Shown here: piece after piece, positions 19,553 to 27,882 of the stretch
Layout of the letters: the number at the start of each line of letters is the position of its first letter
Numbering within the stretch: the stretch's first letter is position 1
Virus record (IMG/VR): IMGVR_UViG_3300001589_000118
Coordinates: 1-27,936 of that record
Origin: a virus
Direction: 5' to 3' (one strand)
Length of the DNA stretch: 27,936 bases
Notes under the pieces: generated by a model
Databases searched by the model: none
Told to the model about the DNA's origin: nothing
The model's input: the letters and a program-made list of their open reading frames with translations, nothing else
Translations under genes and position numbers: made by a program

Positions 19553-20206
19553 ATGAAAATTAATGTAGAAATTCCAAATAGTTTAGCAGATATTACCTTG
19601 AGGCAATATAAGCACTACCTTAAAATACAAAAGAATGTAGAAGATGAGAAATTTTTAGGAGCAAAAATAATAGAGATATTTTGCAATATTAAGTTAGAGG
19701 AAGTTATGCGTTTAAAATTTAGTGATAGTGAGTTAATCACAAATAACCTGGTAAAAATGTTTGACGAAAAGCCTAAACTTTTAAGGCATTTTAAACTAGG
19801 AAAAACTCAATACGGCTTTCATCCAAAATTAGATGATTTAACCCTAGGGGAATATATTGATTTAGATACCTTTATAGGGGATTGGGATAATATGGAAAAA
19901 GCTATGAATGTTTTATATAGGCCTATTGATCAAAAAATAAAAGATAAATATACTATAAAAAAATACGACACGAATGATTTTGATACTATGCTAGATATGC
20001 CTATGGACGCAGTAATTTCTTCGATTTTTTTTTTCTGGAGTTTAGGTCTAGAATTGTCGAAAACTATCACGAACTCTTTGGAGATGGAGGGGGAGGGACA
20101 GGCCTTGACGCACTATCTAACTTCGCTACAAAATGGGGTTGGTTCAACTCAATTTACGGCCTCGCTAAAGGAGACATTACAAAGTATGAAGATATCATTA
20201 AGTTAA
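19553..20206 (+). CDS. Tail assembly chaperone (short, frame-0 product)
   Basis: A 217-residue protein. LADITLRQYKHYLKI, FLGAKIIEIFCNIKLEEVMR, LDDLTLGEYIDLDTFIGDWD, NVLYRPI and PMDAVISSIFFFWSLGLELS match, from memory, the tail assembly chaperone of phages of Bacteroidota, which coats the tape measure during tail assembly. The last 60 residues in this frame (from NSLEMEGEGQ) look poorer than the overlapping -1 frame, so the gene probably has a short product and a longer frameshifted product, as lambda G and GT. It is the first gene of the tail module and starts at the CGTTATATAG motif. Confidence 0.7.
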   Translation: MKINVEIPNSLADITLRQYKHYLKIQKNVEDEKFLGAKIIEIFCNIKLEEVMRLKFSDSELITNNLVKMFDEKPKLLRHFKLGKTQYGFHPKLDDLTLGEYIDLDTFIGDWDNMEKAMNVLYRPIDQKIKDKYTIKKYDTNDFDTMLDMPMDAVISSIFFFWSLGLELSKTITNSLEMEGEGQALTHYLTSLQNGVGSTQFTASLKETLQSMKISLS

Positions 20207-20289
20207 ATTTTCACGAGTGTTTTATGATGCTATCATTTATGAAAGAAAAATCACAAGCAGATGCAAAAAGAATTAAAAGTAAATTTTAA
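19984..20289 (+). CDS. Overlapping -1 frame extension of tail chaperone (GT-like)
   Basis: This frame is open from 19984 to the TAA ending at 20289 and has no plausible start except a late ATG at 20224. From about 20074 it reads LFGDGGGGTGLDALSNFATK, WGWFNSIYGLAKGDITKYED, IIKLNFHECFMMLSFMKEKS and QADAKRIKSKF, which looks like real protein (the WGW...SIY.LA.GDI pattern is familiar from the same family). It would be joined to the upstream gene by a -1 shift, giving about 245 residues. Possible shift sites are the ten-T run 20025-20034 and the purine run GGAGGGGGAGGGA (20086-20098). A sequencing indel in the T run is the main alternative. Confidence 0.65.
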   Translation, partial: YYARYAYGRSNFFDFFFLEFRSRIVENYHELFGDGGGGTGLDALSNFATKWGWFNSIYGLAKGDITKYEDIIKLNFHECFMMLSFMKEKSQADAKRIKSKF

Positions 20290-20757
20290 ATGAGCAGACA
20301 AGGAATTAGAGGTTACTACCAGTTAATCACAACCATAGAGGAGCAGCTTAAGAGCGCATTTACAAATACTATAAGTATTGGAGATATTAGTAGTATAAAT
20401 CTAAACAAGCAAGATATATTTCCTTTGGCCCACATTATAGTTAATAATGTAACCGCTGAGGAAAATGTGTTGAGGTTTAACATAAGCATACTAGCGTGTG
20501 ATATTGTCGATCAATCAAAGGATCTAACAACGGATAGATTTACCGGCAATGACAATGAGCAAGATATTCTGAACACGCAGCTATTGGTACTTAATATGCT
20601 TATACAGCGCTTGAGAATGGGAACATTACACCAGGATATGTATCAACTAGAGGGCAATCCAAATTTAACGCCTTTTCACGATCGATTTGAAAACCAACTT
20701 GCTGGCTGGAGTGGTACAATGGATATCCTTATTTACAATGATATATATATTTGTTAA
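20290..20757 (+). CDS. Tail terminator / tail completion candidate
   Basis: A 155-residue protein with MSRQGIRGYYQLITTIEEQL, IFPLAHIIVNNVTAEENVLR, FNISILACDIVDQSK and a C-terminal NLTPFHDRFENQLAGWSGTM-type strand region. The alpha/beta layout and the IFPLAHIIV plus LACDIVD pattern are familiar from the protein encoded between the chaperone and the gp10-like gene in flavobacterial phages. By position and layout it resembles tail terminator proteins, which cap the tail tube. The stop overlaps the next ATG. Confidence 0.58.
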   Translation: MSRQGIRGYYQLITTIEEQLKSAFTNTISIGDISSINLNKQDIFPLAHIIVNNVTAEENVLRFNISILACDIVDQSKDLTTDRFTGNDNEQDILNTQLLVLNMLIQRLRMGTLHQDMYQLEGNPNLTPFHDRFENQLAGWSGTMDILIYNDIYIC

Positions 20758-21290
20758 TGGTACTTAAAAACGTAGAAGAATATTTAGAGGGTTTGGGGGT
20801 TGATATTGTTGAGCAAGCAAAAAGAAATTTATCCGATGCGAGAAAAAGTAATGGGGATTTATATGATACCTTAAAATACGAATTTGATAGTGACGAAAAT
20901 TCCTTTGTTGTAAAATATTTAATGCAAGAATACGGCATCTTTGTCGATAAAGGTGTAAAAGGAAAAACATCAACCTACCCAAAAACCGCCGCTGCTTTGT
21001 CTCCTTTTCAATACGGATCGGGAAACTTTCCAAAAGGCGGCCTTACAATGGGAATTAAAGAATGGGTTAAAAATAAAAGGTTTCAATTTAGAGATAAAAA
21101 AAGCGGAAAATTTATGAGTTACGAAAGCACGGCGTTACTTGTAACCAGGAGTATATATAACAAAGGTATTGAAGCAACGGAATTTTTTTCAAAACCATTT
21201 AATAGGGTTTTACAAGAAGTACCTATTGAGTTAGTAAAAGCGTTTAAATTGGATATTGAATTAGGTACAATAAAAGGCATAAGAAAATAA
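20757..21290 (+). CDS. HK97 gp10-like tail component
   Basis: A 177-residue protein from the ATG at 20757, which overlaps the upstream TAA; an in-frame TTG at 20751 is less likely. It has an amphipathic N-terminal helix (VEEYLEGLGVDIVEQAKRNL), then GDLYDTLKYEFDSDENSFVV, YGIFVDKGVKGK and a C-terminal helix with STALLVTRSIYNKG. The 'YxxFVDKGVKG' region is typical of gp10-like neck or tail completion proteins, which help join tail to head. The assignment comes from pattern and position. Confidence 0.58.
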   Translation: MVLKNVEEYLEGLGVDIVEQAKRNLSDARKSNGDLYDTLKYEFDSDENSFVVKYLMQEYGIFVDKGVKGKTSTYPKTAAALSPFQYGSGNFPKGGLTMGIKEWVKNKRFQFRDKKSGKFMSYESTALLVTRSIYNKGIEATEFFSKPFNRVLQEVPIELVKAFKLDIELGTIKGIRK

Positions 21291-21292
21291 TT

Positions 21293-21436
21293 ATGGATTG
21301 GAAATTAAGCATAGCATTTCATTTCCCACATAACCGCTTTTTGATCGGTTGGGAATACATATCGTCAGACAAGGAATATAATTACACAACAATAAACCTA
21401 TATTTATTTATAGCAACCATAACACTAGATATTTAA
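21293..21436 (+). CDS. Small conserved phage protein, unknown
   Basis: A 47-residue protein (MDWKLSIAFHFPHNRFLIGW, then EYISSDKEYNYTTINLYLFI). I recall the GWE(Y/I)I...Y.YTT...LF pattern from short proteins in the tail modules of phages of Bacteroidota. It is beta-rich with a hydrophobic end (LYLFIATITLDI), possibly membrane-associated. It lies one base before the next gene. Confidence 0.62.
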   Translation: MDWKLSIAFHFPHNRFLIGWEYISSDKEYNYTTINLYLFIATITLDI

Positions 21437-21437
21437 G

Positions 21438-22466
21438 ATGGCAAATTTAGCATTAAGAAACCCACAATTTAAACATATTTTAGTTAGTGCTTCGGCAAAG
21501 TCCGTTGTATGCAAATTAAAAATAGATAACGTTTTAAGATATACTTTAATAAAAAATTTACCTAGTTTTTTAGTGCCAGTTGGTCAAACAATTAATTTTG
21601 ATATTGCAGAGCTTGCAAGAGATTATTTAGAAATTATTTATGATGCTACCTATATTCCTCAGAGCGTGGATATAGAAACAGAATTAATAAGCTACGATGG
21701 TTTAAACGGGACTGGAAATGTAGTTGATGCTCCGGCCACAATTATAGACAAGGGTTTTGAAGCCTATGGAGATTTTTTAGATGGTGCAAACCCGGAAATA
21801 ACTTTTGATCGGTCTGCTCCCACTTTTTTAATTGCAAACGACCAGCCGCCTACCAGTTTAAATACATTTACAATACTAGCGCCGAATGGGTTTGGAGGAA
21901 AAATACCAAATATAAATTCTTCAGGTGTTGTTAGTGCTACGGCTTATTCAAGTTCAGCCACTTCTACAAGTACTTTAGATGGAGTTATTTGTAAAATAAA
22001 AAGAATTGATTGCACAAAATATGGAGATGGAAACAAAATTATATTTATAAACAAATACGGGGTACAACAAGACTTATGGTTTTTCTTAAAACAAACTAGA
22101 AGCCTTGCAAGAACAAATGAGGGCTACAAAGCAAACACAATAACATATCCAAACAATAGCCCAGCTACATATAATACAGAAACAGCAGCCAACAAAGTAT
22201 TTAATACCCAGGGAAAACAATCATATACATTTAGCAGCGGTTTTTATCCGGAGTTTGCTAATCAATTTTTTGAGGAATTACTTTTAAGCGAATATATTTG
22301 GCTATCTAAATTTATATTACCGGGTAACCCCACAAAAGGGAGTTATAGAGTTCCATTAAAAGTTAAAACCTCATCTATTGAGTACAAGACTTCTGTAAAT
22401 GATAGGCTTATACAATACACAATAGAATTTGTGGACGCTTTTGATTATATAAACAACATAAGATAA
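21438..22466 (+). CDS. Tail tip / baseplate protein, unknown family
   Basis: A 342-residue, beta-rich protein (MANLALRNPQFKHILVSASA; VPVGQTINFDIAELARDYLE; FSSGFYPEFANQFFEELLLS; LKVKTSSIEYKTSVNDRLIQ). I recall similar proteins paired with the long protein encoded next, in flavobacterial siphoviruses. The C-terminus (RLIQYTIEFVDAFDYINNIR) resembles the beta region of distal tail type proteins. It has no enzymatic motif. Stop and next start are adjacent (TAA then ATG). Confidence 0.52.
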   Translation: MANLALRNPQFKHILVSASAKSVVCKLKIDNVLRYTLIKNLPSFLVPVGQTINFDIAELARDYLEIIYDATYIPQSVDIETELISYDGLNGTGNVVDAPATIIDKGFEAYGDFLDGANPEITFDRSAPTFLIANDQPPTSLNTFTILAPNGFGGKIPNINSSGVVSATAYSSSATSTSTLDGVICKIKRIDCTKYGDGNKIIFINKYGVQQDLWFFLKQTRSLARTNEGYKANTITYPNNSPATYNTETAANKVFNTQGKQSYTFSSGFYPEFANQFFEELLLSEYIWLSKFILPGNPTKGSYRVPLKVKTSSIEYKTSVNDRLIQYTIEFVDAFDYINNIR

Positions 22467-24584
22467 ATGAGAACATTACAATTATATATTGGAGGCCAAA
22501 GGGTAGATTTATTCAAAGACGAAAAAGTACAATTAACCCAAACAATAAAAAACGTAAAAGACATATCTAAGGTATTTACAGAGTTTACTAAAACTTTTGC
22601 AGTTCCGGCCTCAAGTGTAAACAATAAAATATTTAAGCATTACTATAATTCAGAAATTACTAATGGTTTTGATGCTAGGGTTAAAAGAGCGGCATCTTTA
22701 GAATTAAATGATTTGCCATTTAAAGAGGGTACAATTAGACTGGAGGGGGTTGATTTAAAAAACAATATGCCTCACACCTATCGTATTACTTTTTTTGGCA
22801 ATACAGTAAACTTAAAGGATATTTTTGCCGATGAGCAATTAAGTAACCTTCAATTTTCTACTGGTTATAATAGGGAGTATAGTTTTAATAAAGCAATACA
22901 AGATTTTAGTGTTGGTTTTGCTCAAACTGTCCTTCCTTTAATTACTCATACAGATAGAATGTTCTACAATACGGCTACAAATAGCAATGTATATGGAAAC
23001 GTTTATCCATCAACCGGGAACAATCCAGCCGTACCAAACGGCATAAAGTGGAACCAGTTTAAATACGCGGTAAGGGTATTAAATATTGTCGGTGCAATAA
23101 TGAATACATACAACATTACTTTTTCAAATGATTTTTTTAATTTTTCTAATACTAATGGAATTGCTGCTTTATATATGTGGCTTAACAGAAAAAGTGGAGC
23201 AGTAACCCAAACCGGTCAAGTAGATGCTGTTTATACTTTGCTGACTGATTTAACTACCAATAACCAAAACTTAAACGGCTCTAGTGCATCTCAAGGCGCG
23301 CTTACTATAAATACTCCATCTTCTCCAGGTGTATTTTTTTTAATTGTAGGTGCTATGCAATTTACAATCACTCCAGTCAATGCTAGTGATACCTGGGGCA
23401 TACAAGTTTTAAGAGACGGGGTTGTAATAAGGACAGAAACAAATACTGGAGGGCCATATAGTTTTTCAATACTACCTGGGCAAAATGGAATTTTAGATAA
23501 CAGAACATATACATTTAGGTTTACAAGTACATCAAACGTCGCATTCCAGCCAAACAGCATTTTCATAAGAATAAATTACCAAAGAATAATTCAAGGACAA
23601 AACCCACAAGCAGAAAATGATGATTGGGATAATGACAATATTTTTCAAACAAACCAAAACCAAGAATTTAATATATCTGAACAAATGCCTAAAATGAAAG
23701 TTATTGACTTTTTAAGCGGCTTGTTTAAAATGTATAATTTAATTGCCTATGTAGAAGATGATATAATTGTGATTAAAACACTAGACGAATATTACGCATC
23801 AAGTACAACCATATATAATATTGACAAATACTTAGATACTGAAAAATCTACAACCGATGTCGCGCTACCATTTAATAAAATAAATTTTAGCTATAAGGGC
23901 TTAGGAACATTATTAGCAAAACAATTTGAACAACTAAATAATACCGGCTGGGGAAGTATGGCGTTTACACTTGATGGCGGTATTTATGATGCACCGAGCG
24001 AGCCATACGAAGTAGAAGTACCTTTTGAGCATATGATGTATGAAAGGTTATACGATGCAAACCCTTTAATTATACCGGCGGCATCTACAGAAATTCAATG
24101 GGGCTTTTCTGTTAATGAAAACCAGCAACCTTATATTGGATCGCCTTTATTGTTTTATGGTGTTGTTCAAGAAAACGCTACTCCAATTAGAATATTAGAT
24201 ACCGCTCAAGTAAACAACGGAACAACTATAACAGAGTATATGATACCATCAAATAGTTTTAAACTTGACCCATCAACATTCAAAGCCAACATACATTTCC
24301 AAAACGAGTTAAATGAGTACCTGGCAAATGAGCCTAATTCTCCATCAAATGATTTTACAGATACTTTATTCGAAACTGAGTACAAAAAATATATACAAGG
24401 GGTTTTTGACAATAGTATGCGGCTAAAAAAAGTTACGGCATATTTGCCAATGAAAATATATTACAACTTGCAACTTAATGATCTAATACAAATAAATCAA
24501 CAAACCTATAAAATTAATTCACTTAGTACAGATTTAACAACCGGAAAAACAGAGTTTGAATTGCTAAACAATATAATATTATGA
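22467..24584 (+). CDS. Large tail hub / fibre-type structural protein
   Basis: A 705-residue protein, the longest in the genome. The first 150 residues (MRTLQLYIGGQRVDLFKDEK; VKDISKVFTEFTKTFAVPAS; KRAASLELNDLPFKEGTIRL; NTVNLKDIFADEQLS) resemble the N-terminal part of a large structural protein I recall from Cellulophaga and Flavobacterium phages. The middle (about 270-370) is a Ser/Thr/Asn-rich jelly-roll-like section that could mediate binding. The C-terminus (LPMKIYYNLQLNDLIQINQQ, LTTGKTEFELLNNIIL) is hub-like. The protein probably forms the tail tip or central fibre. It overlaps the next gene (ATGA). Confidence 0.58.
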   Translation: MRTLQLYIGGQRVDLFKDEKVQLTQTIKNVKDISKVFTEFTKTFAVPASSVNNKIFKHYYNSEITNGFDARVKRAASLELNDLPFKEGTIRLEGVDLKNNMPHTYRITFFGNTVNLKDIFADEQLSNLQFSTGYNREYSFNKAIQDFSVGFAQTVLPLITHTDRMFYNTATNSNVYGNVYPSTGNNPAVPNGIKWNQFKYAVRVLNIVGAIMNTYNITFSNDFFNFSNTNGIAALYMWLNRKSGAVTQTGQVDAVYTLLTDLTTNNQNLNGSSASQGALTINTPSSPGVFFLIVGAMQFTITPVNASDTWGIQVLRDGVVIRTETNTGGPYSFSILPGQNGILDNRTYTFRFTSTSNVAFQPNSIFIRINYQRIIQGQNPQAENDDWDNDNIFQTNQNQEFNISEQMPKMKVIDFLSGLFKMYNLIAYVEDDIIVIKTLDEYYASSTTIYNIDKYLDTEKSTTDVALPFNKINFSYKGLGTLLAKQFEQLNNTGWGSMAFTLDGGIYDAPSEPYEVEVPFEHMMYERLYDANPLIIPAASTEIQWGFSVNENQQPYIGSPLLFYGVVQENATPIRILDTAQVNNGTTITEYMIPSNSFKLDPSTFKANIHFQNELNEYLANEPNSPSNDFTDTLFETEYKKYIQGVFDNSMRLKKVTAYLPMKIYYNLQLNDLIQINQQTYKINSLSTDLTTGKTEFELLNNIIL

Positions 24585-24727
24585 TAAGAGATATTTTAGA
24601 TTTACTCCCTTTAGTGGAAGAAAATACAGAATTAATACGCATAGCAAAAGGTAAATATAAATTAGCGGAAACCTTTAAAGAGGGATACAAGCAAATTAAA
24701 AGAGATTTAAGATATGGAAAAGGCTGA
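24581..24727 (+). CDS. Small protein upstream of tape measure, unknown
   Basis: A 48-residue protein (MIRDILDLLPLVEENTELIR, then IAKGKYKLAETFKEGYKQIK). It is helical with alternating charge, and overlaps the hub gene (4 bases) and the tape measure gene (14 bases). It could be a small tail-assembly factor, but no motif supports this. Confidence 0.55.
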   Translation: MIRDILDLLPLVEENTELIRIAKGKYKLAETFKEGYKQIKRDLRYGKG

Positions 24728-26441
24728 ATTCGAATTAGTTGCTAAAACCGGAAAAGCAGAAGCAAACGTAAAAAAAGTAGATGAGGCGGTAGAAAAAACT
24801 GGTAAATCTGCTAAGAAGACTGGTAAAGAACTATCCGGCATGCAGCAAGTTGGTAACGCGGCTCTAGGTGGTTTAGACAAAATGACTGGCGGTCTTGCCT
24901 CTAAACTTGTAGGTGTTGCCAAGGCTGCGAAGTTAAGTGGTAAGGCTATGAAAACGGCTCTTATATCTAGTGGTATAGGTTTAGCGGTGGTTGCTATTGC
25001 TTTAATAGTTGAAAATTGGGAGAAAATCACAAGCCTTGTAGATGGTGTAAGTAGTGAACAAGAAAAGGCGCTACAAACAACGCAAGACTCACTTGCTGCA
25101 AACCAGGAACAACTTAATGTAATTGGTCAGTCTGAAAACATCTTAAAGCTGCAAGGTAAAACTGAAAAAGAAATACTTGCTATGAAAATGGCGGTAACTG
25201 ATGAGACAATCGCAAATACTAAAATCTTATTAGAACAACAAAAACAGCAGAAAAAATCTCAGATTGAAGCAGCGGAAAGAAACAAAAAAATAGCTACTGG
25301 AATAATTGCTTTTTTAACCGCTCCAATAGTTGTTCTGCTCGGTCTTGTCGATGGCCTTACAAATAGTTTAGCAACTTTAGGAATTTTAGATGAGGGAACA
25401 AAATTAACAGAAGGGTTTTTAGATATGACTTCCTCATTGTTATTTGATCCCGAAGCCGTTGCTGAAAGTGGAGAGGAAACAGTAAAAGCTACTGAGGAAT
25501 CTCTTAGAAAATTAGAAAACACTAGGGCCGGCTATATACTTAGACAAAAGGAAGCAGATAAAAAAGAAAACGAAAAAACTAAAACAACCGATAAAGTCGA
25601 GGTCGATCCGGAGGTAGCTGCAAAGGCAAAGGCTTTAGAAGAAATTGCCAAATTAGAAGATGCATATTTTCAATCACAATTAGCACAAAAAACACAAGAG
25701 GAAAATCTTGTGCGTGAAAAATATTTTGCTCTTATAGAGGCTGCTAAAAAGTACGGAGAGGATACAGCGGTTTTAACAGATGCACAAGCAGCGGAATTAG
25801 CTGCCATAAAAAAGAAATACGCTGATGAGGCCAAAGTACTTAAAGCCGAAAAAGATGCTCAAGATATAAAAGATGATGAGGAAGAAAGAAAAAGAAAATT
25901 CGACCTTTATGCTAAAATAGCAGATATGGCGGCCCAGGCTTTAGGCATAATTGCAGATATGCAAAGCGCAAGGCATAAAAGAGAAAATCAAGAGGGCGCT
26001 CAAGACGAGGCCTCAAAAGAAAAAAGAGCAAGAAGACAATTTAAAGAGCAAAAGAAAATGAATTTAGCTATGGCTGTAGTAAACGCATCTCAGTCAGTAA
26101 TTTCAAGTTTAGCGCAAGCGCCAGTCGCTATAGGGCTTGTTCCAAACCCAATAGGAATAGCCTCTTTAGCTTTAGCTTTAAGTTCGGGAGCAGCAAGTAT
26201 TGCAGCTATTGCAAGGACAACTTTTGATAGTGGAGTAGGTAGTGCTGGTGGCGGCGGTGGCGGCGCTGGTGGCGGAGGGCAACCGCCAGCTTTTAACGTA
26301 GTTGGTGCAAGCGAAACAGACCAATTAGCAGATGCTATAGGCGGTCAATCACAAAGGCCAGCAAGGGCATATGTCGTTTCTAATGATGTTACAACGGCCC
26401 AAGAATTAGACAGAAACATTATAGAAGGCTCAAGTATATAA
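24714..26441 (+). CDS. Tail tape measure protein
   Basis: A 575-residue protein: Lys/Ala-rich N-terminus (FELVAKTGKAEANVKKVDEA), hydrophobic segments at about 82-100 (ALISSGIGLAVVAIALIVE) and 193-212 (IATGIIAFLTAPIVVLLGLV), long coiled-coil stretches (113-190 and 285-385), then a Gly-rich hinge (GSAGGGGGGAGGGG) and a conserved end AYVVSNDVTTAQELDRNI. This layout is that of a tape measure protein, which sets tail length and may be ejected with DNA. At about 1.5 angstrom per residue it would give a tail near 85 nm. The Gly-rich region lies in the last 60 residues. Confidence 0.78.
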   Translation: MEKAEFELVAKTGKAEANVKKVDEAVEKTGKSAKKTGKELSGMQQVGNAALGGLDKMTGGLASKLVGVAKAAKLSGKAMKTALISSGIGLAVVAIALIVENWEKITSLVDGVSSEQEKALQTTQDSLAANQEQLNVIGQSENILKLQGKTEKEILAMKMAVTDETIANTKILLEQQKQQKKSQIEAAERNKKIATGIIAFLTAPIVVLLGLVDGLTNSLATLGILDEGTKLTEGFLDMTSSLLFDPEAVAESGEETVKATEESLRKLENTRAGYILRQKEADKKENEKTKTTDKVEVDPEVAAKAKALEEIAKLEDAYFQSQLAQKTQEENLVREKYFALIEAAKKYGEDTAVLTDAQAAELAAIKKKYADEAKVLKAEKDAQDIKDDEEERKRKFDLYAKIADMAAQALGIIADMQSARHKRENQEGAQDEASKEKRARRQFKEQKKMNLAMAVVNASQSVISSLAQAPVAIGLVPNPIGIASLALALSSGAASIAAIARTTFDSGVGSAGGGGGGAGGGGQPPAFNVVGASETDQLADAIGGQSQRPARAYVVSNDVTTAQELDRNIIEGSSI

Positions 26442-26453
26442 ATGCAAAATTAA

Positions 26454-26475
26454 AAATTAAATACGTTATATATTT
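26454..26475 (+). promoter_or_regulatory. CGTTATATAT start-adjacent motif (late-type leader)
   Basis: Bases 26454-26473 are identical to 15227-15246, and the ATG follows two bases later at 26476. It lies between the tape measure gene and the head module. Confidence 0.65.
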
Positions 26476-27060
26476 ATGAGGATAATAGAACTTATTTTAG
26501 ATGAGGAAGATTTTGAGGCTGGAGTTGAGGCAATCTCTATAGTCGAAAACCCAGCGATCGAAAGCGACTTTGTGGCTTTAAAAAACCAGGAGGTAAAACT
26601 TGCAGAAGTTAGCAGCGAAAAAAAAATACTTATGGGGCCTTTGCTTATTCCAAATAAGCCTATTTATAGGAATGGTAGCGAGGGAGAATATTATATATAC
26701 TTTTCAAAAGAAACAATAGAAAAAGCCTCGCAAATGTTTTTACAGAATGGCAATCAAAGTAACTCAACCTTAGAACACGCCAGGGCCTTAAATGGTTTAA
26801 CGTTAGTCGAAAGCTGGCTGGTAGAAGATAAAGCCAAAGATAAAAGCGCGGTTTATGGTTTAGATGTTCCAGTGGGAACGTGGATGGGGAGTGTCAAAGT
26901 TCAAAACGATAAAGTTTGGAATGAATTTGTAAAGACAAAAAAAGTAAAAGGTTTTTCGATAGAGGGCTATTTTGCGGATAAAATGGAAGCACCAAAAGAG
27001 GCTATAGAAGAACAAATGGCTGAACAATTATTAAACCAAATTAAACAAATAATAAAATAA
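26476..27060 (+). CDS. XkdF-like prohead protease
   Basis: A 194-residue protein. The N-terminus LILDEEDFEAGVEAISIVEN (7-26) followed by PAIESDFVAL is typical of XkdF-like proteins, and the central LEHARALNGLTLVESWLVED (99-118), PVGTWMGSVKV and VKGFSIEGYF (157-166) are the family core. His101 and Ser161 are candidate catalytic residues of the serine-type prohead protease fold. It would process scaffold or capsid proteins during maturation. Position right before the tag-bearing genes and the head genes fits. The stop overlaps the next ATG (TAATG). Confidence 0.77.
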   Translation: MRIIELILDEEDFEAGVEAISIVENPAIESDFVALKNQEVKLAEVSSEKKILMGPLLIPNKPIYRNGSEGEYYIYFSKETIEKASQMFLQNGNQSNSTLEHARALNGLTLVESWLVEDKAKDKSAVYGLDVPVGTWMGSVKVQNDKVWNEFVKTKKVKGFSIEGYFADKMEAPKEAIEEQMAEQLLNQIKQIIK

Positions 27061-27449
27061 TGGAAACAAATTTAAGCAAGGTATATTCTAAATTACCAAA
27101 CAAAAAAGTAAACTTAAAATCTAAAAAAGTAGAGTTAAACGTAGTTTCTGAATTAACAAGTGTTGCATCAAGTGTAAGTGTATTTTTACAAAATGTAGAA
27201 ATTGACTTTGAAGAACTTGAAAGACTACAAAGCGAAATTGATAGTTTCAAAAATAGTTTAGAAGTAGACTTGCAAGATTTAAGCGATGAGTCATACAAGT
27301 TAGAACAAAAGCTTATTGAAGCCGAAGATTTGGCAAATGAATTGGGCGTAAATCCTAGCGAATTAAACCAATTTGAAAATTCTTTTAACATTTATGAAGA
27401 AGCTTTGGAAAAAATAAAAGAAGCATATTCAAAATTAAACCAAATATAA
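27060..27449 (+). CDS. Unknown coiled-coil head-region protein with N-terminal tag
   Basis: A 129-residue acidic, helical protein. Residues 1-24 (METNLSKVYSKLPNKKVNLK with SKKV) closely match the N-terminus of the next protein, with a fully conserved VYSKLPNKK. The rest is coiled-coil-like (VEIDFEELERLQSEIDSFKN, later DLSDESYKLEQKLIEAEDL). The shared tag on different bodies suggests a common targeting or processing signal. The gene lies between the protease and capsid genes, so an internal head role (scaffold-like or packaged protein) is a reasonable inference, but no family is recognised. Confidence 0.6.
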   Translation: METNLSKVYSKLPNKKVNLKSKKVELNVVSELTSVASSVSVFLQNVEIDFEELERLQSEIDSFKNSLEVDLQDLSDESYKLEQKLIEAEDLANELGVNPSELNQFENSFNIYEEALEKIKEAYSKLNQI

Positions 27450-27450
27450 A

Positions 27451-27882
27451 ATGAAAACAAATTTAAAAAAAGTTTATAGCAAACTACCAAACAAAAAAAC
27501 AAACCTTAGAGCGCATAAAATAGCACTAGGATTGATTGATAACTTAGAGTATGATGCAGACTATATTGACGATCAAAGCGGCTTATTATCCTATTTAGCT
27601 TATGAATGGCACGATGAAAAATTCGAAGCAGCCCGTCAAGCCTTTATGGAATTAAATGATGAGTATAAATTTAATGCAAGCGCCGTTATGAGGTTTGATG
27701 ATGTGTCGGGAGATATTGAAAAACTAAACGAAATAAAAGAAAAAGCAGAAGAACTAGGTTTAGAAGCAGATGATGTGTACCCAGCATATGACAGGCATAT
27801 GGAAGCAATAAATTATATGAAAGAGAGTGACGACCAGTATAAAGAAAACGAAAGAGAATTTAATACCTATTTCGGAAACTAA
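27451..27882 (+). CDS. Unknown acidic head-region protein with shared N-terminal tag
   Basis: A 143-residue protein. Residues 1-24 (MKTNLKKVYSKLPNKKTNLR) match the tag of the upstream protein, then diverge. The body is acidic and helical (FEAARQAFMELNDEYKFNAS, VSGDIEKLNEIKEKAEELG) and the end (DDVYPAYDRHMEAINYMKES) is unlike its neighbour. Its stop lies inside the terminal repeat, and the next gene begins directly after it (23-187 in this window). Function unknown; a head role is inferred from position and tag sharing. Confidence 0.6.
   Translation: MKTNLKKVYSKLPNKKTNLRAHKIALGLIDNLEYDADYIDDQSGLLSYLAYEWHDEKFEAARQAFMELNDEYKFNASAVMRFDDVSGDIEKLNEIKEKAEELGLEADDVYPAYDRHMEAINYMKESDDQYKENEREFNTYFGN

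Noticed and set aside
20224-20289. Independent small gene starting at ATG 20224
   Set aside because: It would give only 21 residues, and the same frame upstream reads as conserved protein, so a frameshifted extension of the chaperone fits better.
22467-24584. Enzymatic (peptidase or lyase) domain in the 705-residue tail protein
   Set aside because: No recognisable catalytic motif was found; the Ser/Thr/Asn-rich middle is better explained as a beta-structural section.
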